A stretch of DNA of 64,000 bases. Origin: Eublepharis macularius. Lineage: Eukaryota > Chordata > Lepidosauria > Squamata > Eublepharidae. This document shows, piece after piece, positions 1-11,000 of the stretch. The translations under genes and the position numbers were made by a program. The notes under the pieces are model-generated. The model had not been told where the DNA came from. It searched no databases and worked only from the letters and a program-made list of their open reading frames with translations. Location: positions 89,418,501-89,482,500 of the forward strand of contig NC_072800.1 of NCBI RefSeq assembly GCF_028583425.1. Direction: 5' to 3'. The first letter of the stretch is position 1; every line of letters begins with the position of its first letter.

Positions 1-40
1 CATTTTCCAAGATCCAGGAGGCATCTTAAGGCTGGCGGTG

Positions 41-236
41 GACAGTGCCCTCAAGTTACAGCTGACTTATGGCGACCCCTGCTGGGGTTTTCAAGGCAAG
101 AGATGAACAGAGGTGGTTTGCCATTGCCAGCCTCTGTGTAGAAACCCTGGAATGGCTTGGTGGTCTCCCATCCAAGTACGAACCAGGGCTGACCCTGCTT
201 AGTTTCCAAGAGCTGACAAGATCAGGCAAGTTTAAA
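41..236 (-). repeat. 5S rRNA-derived SINE
   Basis: Reverse copy. The complement carries the 5S internal promoter-like block (agcagggtcagccctggtt, then ggatgggagacc) followed by the SINE body ending in cgccataagtcagctgtaactt. Confidence 0.8.
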
Positions 237-351
237 CCTGCTGAGAAGGAGCACAAGAATTCTTTTTATATGGCATTTTACTGTTATGCAAGAGTAGCTA
301 CTTTGTTGATAAAACACTGCCCTCTACCCCAGCAACCTTGAGGATGATTTA

Positions 352-875
352 ATTTATTTATTTTTATTTTTTTAATCAAATTTAATGAGTTTATACCCTG
401 CCCTCCCCGTGAACGGGCTCAGGGCGGCTAACAACAAAGGAAAACATTATGCATTAAAATCATGAACAATTATCTAAAAGCAATATTTAAAAGCTCGGTA
501 CAATACAGAGTACAAGACTGGCCCCATAAACCATATAAGCTACATCAAATTATCTGAAAAACATGGATATAGCTGTGGTGCAGGGCTGGGGCAGCCAACG
601 ATGGAATACCTGGAGACACAGGCAGGGGACAAACTATTGGCTCTCAACCTGGCAGAACATCTCTATTTTACAAGCCCTGAGGAATGGTAACAAGTCATGC
701 AGGGCCTGGATTTCAATTGGGAGCACATTTCACCACATCAGGGCCAGGGTTGAAAAGGCCCTGGCCCTGGCCGAGGCTGGACGAATGTCCCGTGGGCTGG
801 GGACATAGTAATTGGTTCTATCAGGATTCTTTAGGCGTGGCATTTTACCAATGCTCAGGTATATTTCCGCACTAA
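352..875 (-). repeat. L2-like LINE 3' fragment
   Basis: The A/T-rich tail and the ccctgccctccccgtgaacgggctcagggcgg block match the tail of the next copy at 962. The body also parallels it (aaggccctggccctgg). Confidence 0.6.
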
Positions 876-961
876 GAACCATGATGCAATCATAACATAA
901 GCACAACCATATTGCATTAGCTTCTCTTTTTGAAGGGGCAACAATGCACAGGTAACATGGA

Positions 962-968
962 GGGAGAT

Positions 969-1011
<43 letters not shown>

Positions 1012-1545
1012 TATTCCACCCTCCCCACACCAGCAGGCTCAGGGCGGATTACAACCATATACAATTAAAACACATTAAATAATTGATATCAGTTAAAACC
1101 ATAAAACAGTCAAAGTTACACAGTTAAAAATACATATATGTACATAACCGTAATGGCACAGCAACCAACTGATTGACCTTCACCCATCTCTACAGCATCA
1201 GACTGGGACTGTTTGCTAGATGGAGGTACTGCTCGTAGGGAGGGCATATTCTGCAATCTACCAGCCAGGGGGCTCTGCCTAGCACTGCCCCTATGCCTGG
1301 TGGAACAGCTCCGTCTTGCAGGCCCGGTGAAAGGATAACAAATCCTGCCGGGCCCTGATCTCATTAGACAGAGCGTTCCACCAGGCTGGGGCCAGGACCG
1401 AGAAGGCCCTGGCCCTGGTTGAAGAGAGGTGGGCCTCCCTAGGGCCAGGGACCTTCAACAGATGCAAATGAAACCAAACTCTTCTAGTTAAACTCAGATC
1501 GAGGAGCAGTAGAATGCACGGCGAAGGGAACCCATAGAACACCGC
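962..1545 (-). repeat. L2-like LINE 3' end with (ATTT)n tail
   Basis: The - strand reads APAWWNALSNEIRARQDLLS then KTELFHQA, the kind of ending seen at the C-terminus of L2-type ORF2 proteins. The (ATTT)n run at 966-1012 is its 3' tail. Confidence 0.65.
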
Positions 1546-1693
1546 TGCAGAATGGGGTAAAGCTGTCAGCTGTTAACCCTTATTCCTGTCTTCTGCCAGA
1601 CTTGCAGCCTTCTTCTAAATGTTTGAAGAACTTACAGTGCAATCTTAAGCAGTTACTGCAATCTAGGCCCATTGAAATCAATGAGCTTAGACT

Positions 1694-2901
1694 ACATATC
1701 GCTCATGTGCTGGAAAGGCTGCAGGAAAAGGGGTACTTACCTACATTGTTGGTGGGATTGCGCTCACATTAATCAATTTCTGGCAAGAAGTGATTGAATA
1801 TGTTAAAGTAATGACATCTTACCAACTCCCACTCCGACCAGAAATAATTTTGTTAAATGATTGGCAAGATACTCCGATCCCAAACATAAGAAAAATCTTG
1901 ATAGCTGCAGCTAACTCAGCAATCGCTGCAGCATGGAAAAACAAAAAGAGTCCTATCATTTCAAATTGGTTATTGAGAGTTTGGGACCAGTTTATTTTGG
2001 CTAAGCTCAGAGCCGGCACGTCCATTGAGGTCGGGCTGGCAACCATCTTGAGCACTAAGGTGCTGGAGGGGGCACCGGGGGCGGGGGTGCACACCACGGA
2101 GCTCAATTGCCCCATGCTGCTGCTGCCACCACCAGCACACAGCTGTGGGCCAGGCACAGCAGGCAGCCAGGGTGGTGCATGGAGCAACTGAGCCAGAAGG
2201 CTGGGAGGATGCACACATGCCACCCTGGCCACCTGCAGTGCCTGGCTTGCAGCTGCTGCGCCCGGCCGGGAGCACATGCTGGCGGTGACAGCGTGAGGCA
2301 ACTGAGCGGGCAGCCTCCCAGCCCTCCCACTCAGTTGCTCTGTGCTGCTGCCGCCGCTGTCACCACCAGCACACAGCTGTAGAGCAGGCATGGCAGGCGG
2401 CCAGGGCGGCACACGGAGCAACTGAGACGGAGGGCTGAGAGGACGCACACGCGCCATCCCAGCGGGGCATGCCCTGCATGTGATGTCACTTGCAGTGACG
2501 TCATCATGCGATATGGGTGTGTGCAAGGGGAAACAACAGCCCTGAAGCTGCCTCAGGCACCAGAAACCCTGGCACTGCCCGTGGCTAAGCTTACTAACTA
2601 TATTAGACAATCTGAAACACCTGACTATAGGTCAAAATTGATTGAGCTTTGGTACCCAATCCTAGAATTTTTAACTAAAGATGAATGTGCAAAACAGCTG
2701 CTTAGACCTAAAGACTATTTTCATGTACTCCTCACCATCTAGAATAAGGCAACAAACACAGCTACTTACCTTATTGTTATAATGGCCTAATTGACGTTGA
2801 TGTATAAAAAGGTACGAACAAATGTTGGAAACCAAATTTCACTGTTAATGTTTTGTTTGTTACTGTCATATTTGAAAAACTAAATAAATATTTTTCTAAA
2901 A
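1694..2901 (+). mobile_element. 5'-truncated L1 LINE, 3' end
   Basis: The ORF2 C-terminus is visible (HCWWDCAH, QEVIEYVKVMTSYQL, NWLLRVWDQFILAKL, then NYIRQSETPDYRSK and YPILEFL). An A-rich end follows. It is flanked by an exact 14-bp target duplication, AATGAGCTTAGACT, at 1680-1693 and 2902-2915. It is interrupted by a MITE at 2008-2583. Confidence 0.88.
2008..2583. mobile_element. hAT-like MITE, CAGGGCCGGC family, inside L1
   Basis: A GC-rich insertion splitting the L1 ORF2 between ILAKL and TNYIRQ. Ends are CAGAGCCGGCACG and a degraded complement. The 8-bp duplication GCTAAGCT is at 2000-2007 and 2584-2591. It is related to copies at 10887, 53694 and 63917. Confidence 0.8.
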
Positions 2902-3005
2902 AATGAGCTTAGACTGGAGTAAGTTTGCTTAGGATCGCACAGTCATCCCTCTCCAGGACAAACACACACCCAGTTCCCTTGAATTTCCTCAGGAAATGAG
3001 TCTGA

Positions 3006-3207
3006 GAGCCAAGCTACAAGTGACACCTGACACAGGTTGGACACTTGTCAGCTTCCCTCAAGTTTTGATGGGAAAGGTAGGCATCCTGGTCTTGCAGCTG
3101 TAATGGAGAGCCAAGCTGCAAGACCAGGATGCCTACATTTCCCATCAGAACTTGAGGGAAGCTGACAAGTGTCCAACCTGTGTAAGGCATCACTTGTAGC
3201 TTGGCTC
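3006..3207. mobile_element. foldback MITE, GAGCCAAGC family
   Basis: About 95-bp arms begin GAGCCAAGCTACAAGTGACG and are inverted around a short centre. Flanks are TGA / TCA. Other copies lie at 3485, 23718 and 34691. The trinucleotide flanks suggest a PIF/Harbinger-type origin. Confidence 0.7.
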
Positions 3208-3484
3208 TCAGTATCTGAAGCTGAGTCTGTCACAGCCCCCATTTCTCATGTTCTATGATCTCAGTCTGAATTGGACCCATACATGCCTATTGCTATAACA
3301 CCATTTTTAAAAGCCATCCTGAAAGCTTTCTGGTGGCACCAGAGGAGGCAAATAGCTCATGTCAGAGAATAGGGAGGCAAAACCAGAGAATCCCCCAGTG
3401 TGAGGGCTCCATTATCTCTGAATTTACAGTGACAATAATGTCACAACAGAGAATCATTCCTATGTAGAAACAGCATCAGACTGA

Positions 3485-3686
3485 GAGCCAAGCTACAAGA
3501 GACGCCCGACACAGGTTGGACACTTGTCAGCTTCCCTCAAGTTTTGATGGAAAATGTAGGCACCCTGGTCTTGCAGCTGTAATGGAGAGCCAAGCTGTAA
3601 AACCAGGATGCCTACAGTTCCCATCAGAACTTGAGGTAAACTGACAAGTGTCCAACCTGTGTAAGGCGTCACTTGTAGCTTGGCTC
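3485..3686. mobile_element. foldback MITE, GAGCCAAGC family
   Basis: Second copy 280 bp downstream of the first, same arms, flanked by an exact TGA duplication (3482-3484, 3687-3689). Confidence 0.75.
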
Positions 3687-3689
3687 TGA

Positions 3690-4425
3690 GGATGAAAAGT
3701 TCAAGAGGCTGGGTATGTTTAGGCTGGAGAAGAGAAAACTGAGGGGAGACTTGATAGTGCTCTTCAAATACCCAAAGGGCTGGCACATGGAAATGGGCAA
3801 GGACTTATTCTCTGCAACTGCAAAGGAAAAAGATTAAATTACAGGAGGATAATTTAGCTTGTGCATTAGGAGAAACTTGCTGCGGGTAAGAGCAGCTTGA
3901 CCGTGAAACCTATTACGAGTGGCACTCCCTCAGTTTGATGTAGTGGTTAAGCCAGTTTGGTGTAGTGGTTAAGAGCATGGGACTCTAATCTGGAGAGCCA
4001 GGTTTGATTCCCCACTCGTCCACTTGAAGCCAGCTGGGTGACCTGGGGTCAGTCACTTAAGAGCGGCAGGACTCTAATCTGGAGAGCCAGGTTTGATTCC
4101 CCACTCCTCCACTTGAAGCCAGCTGGGTGGCCTTGGGTCAGTCACGGCTCTCTCGGAGCTCTCTCAGCTCAACCCACCTCACAGAGTGATTGCCCTACGG
4201 ATAATATTAACAGACTTTGTAAACCGCTCTGAGTAGGCATTAAGTTGTTCTGAAGGGCGGTATATAAATCGAATATTATTATTATTTATTATTTCAGTAG
4301 ACGTCTTCAGGAAAAGGCTGGTCAGACATCTGTTGGGGTTACTATAGCTTTGGATTTCCAGTGTTGAGCAAGGGATTGAACTAGATGGTCCCTTCCAACT
4401 TTAAAGCACCATGACTCAACGGGGT
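3690..4425 (+). repeat. CR1 LINE 3' end, split by SINE
   Basis: CR1 sequence at 3690-3945 (LEKRKLRGDLI, LFKYPKG) resumes at about 4293-4425 with the typical gaactagatggtcccttcc ending. A SINE sits between. Confidence 0.7.
3946..4292 (+). repeat. tRNA-derived SINE, one and a half copies
   Basis: The tRNA-like head gtgtagtggttaagagcatgg occurs twice in part. The body is cagctgggtgacc and cagtcacggctctctcgg, and the tail gaagggcggtatataaatcg ends in (ATT)n. Referred to here as SINE-A. Confidence 0.8.
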
Positions 4426-4687
4426 GGCTGTAATCATCCTCTAACCCGTAGCCTTCCTCTGAATAAATGTCTTTTCCTCCAATGCAAGAGCAACTTAAGT
4501 TATAGGAAGACTCCTTAGACTGGAAGAAGATCTTAAAATTGAGCCCAAAGGGTTGGTGGGAGTATAAATATTTTAATAAATCAATGAATCAACGAATAAG
4601 CTGCTTATTAAAGTGATGCACCTCAATGATTCCCAAATATGGCCCTTGAAGAGTCATATCATAAACATGAATAACAGTTATTTTTAT

Positions 4688-4935
4688 CTGTTTGTTTGTT
4701 TGTTTGTTTACGTAATTTATTGTCCACCTTTCTCACTGAGACTCAAGGTGGATTACATTGAGTGAGATTAGTAACAATAACAATAATAACATTCAAGTTA
4801 TATACCACCCTTCAGGACAATTCAATGCCACACTCAAAGCAATTACAAAGTGTGTTGTTATTATGCTCACAACAATCACCGGGGAATCAAACCTGGTTCT
4901 CCATATTAGAGTCCTGCTGCTCTTAGTACCATCAC
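4688..4935 (-). repeat. (TTTG)n tract and SINE-A remnant
   Basis: A short (TTTG)n run is followed by a reverse, truncated SINE-A copy (ataccacccttcaggacaa through attagagtcctgctgctctta). Confidence 0.6.
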
Positions 4936-5202
4936 TGTCAAGGACATTTCCATAAAGAATGCCACAGGGTGAATAAATGCACGTTTACAAAGACATAACA
5001 GTAGCAAAAAATTCAATACAAAGTTGAAGAAATGCTGAAACAGAGCATAAGCAATTAGAGAACATAGAAACTACTTGGTAGGATTATACTTAAAGCAACA
5101 GGGAGTACATAGGAGCACGTACTTGAAGCAACATAAGGAAATATACTGGTGAAGTCTATGGTCCCTAATTTGCTAGTAAAACACCTCTTCAACATCCTCT
5201 CC

Positions 5203-5440
5203 CAGTTTGGTGTAGTGGTTAAGAGCGCAGGACTCTAATCTGGAGAACTGTGTTTGATTCCCCACTCCTCCGCTTGAAGCCAGCTGGGTGACCTTGGGTC
5301 AGTCACAGCTCTCTCAGATCTCTCTCAGCCCCACCCACGTGGGGATAATAATGATATACTTTGTAAACTGCTCTGAGTGGGCGTTAAGTTATCCTGAAGG
5401 GTGATATATAAATCAAATGCTGTTATTATTATTAATACAG
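5203..5440 (+). repeat. SINE-A
   Basis: Full-length tRNA-derived SINE: gtgtagtggttaagagcgca head, cagctgggtgaccttgggtc body, and a tail with (ATT)n. Confidence 0.8.
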
Positions 5441-5670
5441 CTCTCTTATCTGAGTAAAAAGCTCTTTTTAATCATTCAGTTTAGCATCATTTGCACACTT
5501 TGTGACACTTTATTCATCAATCAAATGCCGGTGGTAATCTTACAAGCCCTCTGGAAAGTCAGGGGCACAAATACAACATCACCAGAAAGCTGTTCTGTGT
5601 AATTCAAGGAAAGTTTTTCTAGAGAACATGGAGACCTCTTGGCCTGAGTCAGCTCACTCATTGAGGTTGG

Positions 5671-6135
5671 TGTCAGGTCTTGCCAGGTACTTCCCAAGAC
5701 ACTTCACTGCATCACGGGAGCGAATGAGTTAAAGCTGGTTTTATTAAAGGAGAACACCAGTATCAAGATGCTATGACAGGATCATTGGCTGAAGTAACTC
5801 AAGGTAGCAAAGCAAGGTTAATTATAGGTCAAAGTCCCTACCCCCCAGTGGGAAAGAAAGTCCGTTAGGATTTTGGCGTGCTGAGCCTGGGAAGAGGGGA
5901 GGAGGGAAAGGATGAGCTCTGCTCAAGTCTCTCAGGAGTCTGGTGCAGTCTCTGCTGTAACTTCAAGGCCGAGTTCTCAGGCCTGCCAGGAAATCGTAAC
6001 CAAAACATCTGAAAGATAAGCAGCTAGCAACCACTCAACAAAACAGGTTTCCCTCTGCACGTTCTCAGAGGTACACTACACACTGCAGCAAGAAATCCAT
6101 AACATATGACAGATATGCTGGAGGCATATCTGACA
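5671..6135 (-). mobile_element. solo LTR, retroviral/LTR-element fossil
   Basis: 465 bp, starting TGTCAG and ending CTGACA, flanked by an exact 5-bp duplication GTTGG (5666-5670, 6136-6140). An AATAAA read on the - strand suggests that orientation. No internal region remains. The family could not be named. Confidence 0.7.
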
Positions 6136-6933
6136 GTTGGACTAGTGCAGTACTGGTAGGATCACAGAGAGGAAGATTACTCTTTATGAGATCTGTTCCA
6201 TGGCTGCATTCTTTGATGGCCCCAGTGGGGAGGGCTAATGTAGCATAACCAGTATGTCAGCTCTGGAAAAATTATCTGGCAGCAAAATGGGCACCTAGAT
6301 GCTGGGATGTAGAAGATGCTCTAAACACAGCAGAGGTCTCATACAGCTCCTGCTTCTTTCCATGGAGCTTGCACAGGTGAGATTTCCCATAATAGTTGTT
6401 TCCTAGTCTTAAACTGCGGCTCTTCTCCACTGAAGCCAATGGGAATTTTTAGGGGAAAGGATTGCGCCGTTTATTTTTAAAATTGTTTTATGACTGGGTT
6501 TCACATGTTGTGTCATTCTGCCTTTTCTTCATCACCACCAGCTAAAATAAATAATTCTGTATCAAAGTGCTGAGATGTGCAAGGACAGATGACTGAATAA
6601 TCTCACCTGGTGGTTGATCTCTTAAGGACTGCATGAGCTCATGGCAAGACAATGCCTAAAAGTCCTTACAGGCAAATGTTGGATCATTAGTAGATGTAAC
6701 GTACAGGTAATGAATAGGATCCGTAGCTCAGTGACAGCACCCATCCTTCACATGCTGAAGGATCTGTGTTGACCATATCCCGTTTAAAAGCTCATGTGAT
6801 AGGGCTGGTGGAGAGCCACTGCCAATCAGAGTAAAGCACCCTGAACAAAATGCACTGACAGTACGGGACAGCGTGATAGGGTCGCTCCAATCAGTTACTG
6901 AGGAATGGAAACGTATGGTTATTGTTTATGCGG

Positions 6934-7021
<88 letters not shown>
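6934..7021. repeat. (GATT)n microsatellite
   Basis: About 22 nearly perfect gatt units. Confidence 0.97.
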
Positions 7022-7024
<3 letters not shown>

Positions 7025-7196
7025 GGATTTAAATCCCACCTCTCTGCTGCAAACTATACAAAAGGAGGCCTGCAATATCACAATAGGAACAAAATGGATG
7101 CATACCTTTTCACAGAGCAAATAAAAAGAAATTTAAAACAGCGAGCTTTGAATCCTTGTTGGGTCCTCATCATGGAGAAAAGCAAAGTATAAATGA

Positions 7197-7197
<1 letters not shown>

Positions 7198-7238
<41 letters not shown>

Positions 7239-7345
7239 TCAATTTATAGCCTGCCCTCCCCGCAAGCAGGCTCTGGGCGGGTTACAGCAGTAGATAAAAT
7301 TACAATAAATAAACCAGTAAAATCACAGACTCATTTATCACAAGC
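7198..7345 (-). repeat. (ATT)n and L2-like tail
   Basis: A (TTA)n run is joined to the reverse L2-like tail block gcctgccctccccgcaagca. Confidence 0.6.
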
Positions 7346-7750
7346 ATAATTTCCAGTATCCTAGATGGGCCCCCTTCCCCTTTCCCTGCACATCATACAT
7401 GTAAGAAAGGGTGGAGGTGTGAGTTAATACTCTCTAACTCCTCATGTGTGGAGGGGGGGTTCAGATGATCTTATGGTACCCCCGCTGGTAGTAAACAAAA
7501 TTAAATAAAATCTAAAGATGCCAGTTGTAATTGAGGTAGCGCAGGCAACTGAAAGAAATCTAAAAATACAGATAAAATGGAATTCAGTTGAGATAAAAAA
7601 AACAAATTAGAAGAGCTCACAGCCAATTAAAAATTAGTCAATAGAACAAGCAGTACATTGCCAAGCTTTGGGAACTTTTGGGGGAAACATCCATGCTAGT
7701 TGACATATCATATTTGAACTTGGGAGGAAACAAGAGAGAAAGCGAAAGAA

Positions 7751-7751
7751 A

Positions 7752-7835
<84 letters not shown>

Positions 7836-7841
7836 AAAAGA
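7751..7841. repeat. (AAGC)n(AAAG)n compound microsatellite
   Basis: An (AAGC)n run passes into (AAAG)n, about 100 bp before the ADCYAP1R1 TM6 exon. Confidence 0.97.
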
Positions 7842-7937
7842 AAATCACTTTGTGATCTCGATTGTTGTGTGGCTTTTTGTTGCATTTTGTTCTAAGCATA
7901 ACGTGCACCTGAAAAAGGCCTCTCTTTCTCCTGACAG

Positions 7938-8067
7938 GCGATTGGCCCGCTCCACTCTGCTGCTTATCCCGCTGTTTGGAATCCATTACACAGTGTTTGC
8001 CTTTTATCCAGAGAACGTCAGCAAGAGGGAGCGGCTAGTTTTCGAACTCGGCCTGGGATCTTTCCAG
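7938..8067 (+). CDS. ADCYAP1R1: ADCYAP1R1 exon: TM6 to start of TM7
   Basis: 130-bp exon, the standard size for this exon in secretin-family receptors. The acceptor is ctgacag and the donor CAG|gtaagt. The first base completes a codon, then [17 protein letters not shown] follows. It ends after GSFQ in phase 0. Confidence 0.97.
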
Positions 8068-11000
8068 GTAAGTTTGCAGCAAAGCAGCCCGTCCACCTGT
8101 CCAGTTAGCTCCGTGGTCTTCAGTTCATGCGCGAGAACCTTCAGGTGGGTCACTGAGCCCCCTCTGCTGGGTCACAAGCAGCTTTTGGAAGGACCCTCTG
8201 CAGATGTGCAGGTGCAAAGAACACATGGGTACCATGCTCCAGCCTCCCTTTGCACACACGCTGCAAGAAGCAGCTGGAAAGATATAAGAGTAGAAAGCAT
8301 TCCTCTATGACTCTGACTCTTGGCTTGTTCCTCAGTAGAGAACACCTTCTGATGCACTCTTTGTCCTCCTGGTTTCTGGCATCCTCCATCGGCTGCCTTT
8401 TGTCCTGGCCTTGAAATCAGTGAGGTCATAACTCTGGCTCCCCCTCTTCCTGTCACATGACTATCACATGACTGTGACAACTTAGGGGGTTGGACTAGAT
8501 GGTCTATATGGCCCCTTCCAACTCTATGATTCTTTGATTCTATGACTGGTGGGAGGAGCAGATGCATGCTTCATGTCAAGCCAGGCTCCGATTCAAAGGC
8601 ATCTGTGCCGGGCTTGAAATGCTGTGCAGTTTTTTTCAGTTTGGAGGGGTTTGTTCACATTGATGAGTCCACCTCTTCAAACTCTTGTTAGCGTCACCAA
8701 TTCCATCTTCCCATCTCTAACATTTCTAGGGAACCAGGCATAAAGAACAGAACTGGCTGACCTGCCCCACAATGTCCCCACGTGGCCTAGGTTGCCAGTC
8801 TTGAACTGCCACAAAGGACTTTGCCACAGAGGGCTTTTCCATGGCACAGAGTCAATACGGCCTGGCTCTCTGGTAGCACACCTCACTGCTGTCTGGCAGC
8901 CTTAGGGCAGAGGGAAGTGGTCCAGGAAACAGCAGTGCATCCTTTCTCTTAGACTCTGGACTTACGGCCAACTTGTTCCGAAGGCCGGCCGTTAGACTGC
9001 ATGCCTCCACAGACTCAGGCCTCACAAAGATGTGAGATTTCCAGGACTGAGGCCTCCCTCAATGATTATGTGACTCCCAGTGAGACCCAGAGGTACATCG
9101 GACAGCTAATGTCCTTCATTATTCCATGCAATTCTCCACGAGTCTGAAAAGCACGCCTGTCTCTCTCATAGAATCATAGAGTTGGAGGGGCCATACAGAC
9201 CTTCTAGTCCAACCCCCTGCCCAGTGCAGGATCAGCTTAAAGCATCTCTGACAAGTATTCATCCAGCCTCTTCTTGAAAACTGCCAGTGAGGGGGAGCTC
9301 ACCACCTCCCTAGACAGCTGATTCCACTTTTGAACTACTCTGACCGTGAAAAAGTTTTTCCTAATATCCAGTCGGTACCTTTGTGCATGTAGTTTTAGCC
9401 CATTGCTTCACGTCCTACCCTCTGCTGCCAACTGGAACAGCTCCCTGCCCTCCTCCAAATGACAGCCTTTCAAATATTTAAAGAGAGCAATCATGTCCCC
9501 CCTCAACCACCTATTCTCCAAACTAAACATTCCCAAGGCCCTCAGCCTTTCCTCGTAGGGCTCAGTCTCCAGACCCCTGATCATCCTCGTCGCTCTCCTC
9601 TGCACCCTCTTGATTTTGTCCACATCCTTTTTGAAGTGAGGCCTCCAGAACTGCACACAGTACTCCAGGTGCAGCCTGAACAGGGCTCTATAGAGAGGGG
9701 CTATGACGTCCTGCGATTTCGACGCTATGGCCCCTTTGATACAACCCAGGATTGAATTGGCTGCTTTTGCCACTGCATCACACTGACTGCTCATATTTAG
9801 TTTACAGTCCACTCTTACCCCAAGAATCTCTTTCACGTATACTCTCTCTCTTTTCTCTCCAGGGCTTTGTTGTAGCTGTCCTCTACTGCTTCTTGAATGG
9901 GGAGGTAAGGTTTTTGAAATGTTGGCTCCTTCTCACATTGACTTTGAGTCCAATAACTGCTCACAGCCTCACCTTCTATTCTGCCCATATCCCATAGAAA
10001 CAAATGATTCTTTTTTTTTGCTGGCAAGGAGCCACGGAAGATTCACAAGAGGGGAAAGGAGGGGTGGAATAGCAGTCAGAACAGCGAGGTAGGATTTCAA
10101 CAGGAAAGCCTTGCCCTCAGCTCTTTTTCCCCTCACACTGAATGTGGCCTTGAGGTTAGGTCACCAACCTCCAGGTGATAAACAATTAAATACAAAAGGA
10201 CCACTGTGTGATACATAAATATAAATGTACAGGAAGATATCATACGTCTCTGATGAAGGGATTGAAACGCATGGCAGTACCGGATGTGCGTAGGTCATGT
10301 TTTTATCCACACAAGGACTGAAAGTTGATATTATGGATAGCAGATCCTCTGTATATTTCTATCATTTTGTTTGTGGTCATATACCTGCCTGTACATTGAT
10401 ATTTATGTATTAGACATCCCAGCACTGTTATAAGTAAACTTTGTGTTGTGTTTCATAAATCCTGAGCACGGTGTTATTCTGTACTTCTAACCTCCAGGTG
10501 GTGGCTGGAGATCTCCCAGAATTACAACTAATCTCCAGGTGGAAGGGATCAGTTCCCCTGGAGAAAGTGGTGGGTTTGGAGGGTGGACTGTATGGCAATA
10601 TACTCTGCTGAAGTCCATCCCCTCATCAAACCCCAACCTCTTCAGACACCACCTCCAAAACTCCAGGAATTCCCCAGCCCTGACTTGGCAACCCTACCTG
10701 AAGGCTCTGAGAATGAGATCGGAAACTCTTCTGCCTTCTCGGTCCAGGGCATGCCTTCTTTTCACTCTGCTTTTGAGCTTGAATCTGGCAGGAGGTGTTG
10801 AAGAGGAAAGTGTTAGAAACATGCTGACTCTCCTCCGTATCCCCCAAAGGTGCTCATATAGAGGAAAAGACTCAGAGCTATACAAGCAGGGGCGGCACAA
10901 GGGTTTGTGGTGCTCACGGCCGGCTGGCCGGGTGCCCCCCCCCACATGCACAAGTGTGCACGCATACCAGCCTGCATGATGATGTCATGCGTGACATCAT

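Noticed and set aside
1819-2610. 263-residue - strand frame
   Set aside because: Antisense of the L1 and its GC-rich MITE; composition is that of the repeat.
5203-5290. Functional tRNA gene
   Set aside because: The A/B-box-like head is the start of an interspersed SINE; no cloverleaf was convincing.
7678-8310. Long + strand frame through the AAGC microsatellite and ADCYAP1R1 exon
   Set aside because: Only 7938-8067 within it is coding; the rest is simple repeat and intron.
10245-10275. ctctgatgaagggattgaaacg as a hammerhead ribozyme
   Set aside because: Stem II would be only two A-T pairs and no NUH triplet pairs properly; only resembles a Penelope-type terminus.
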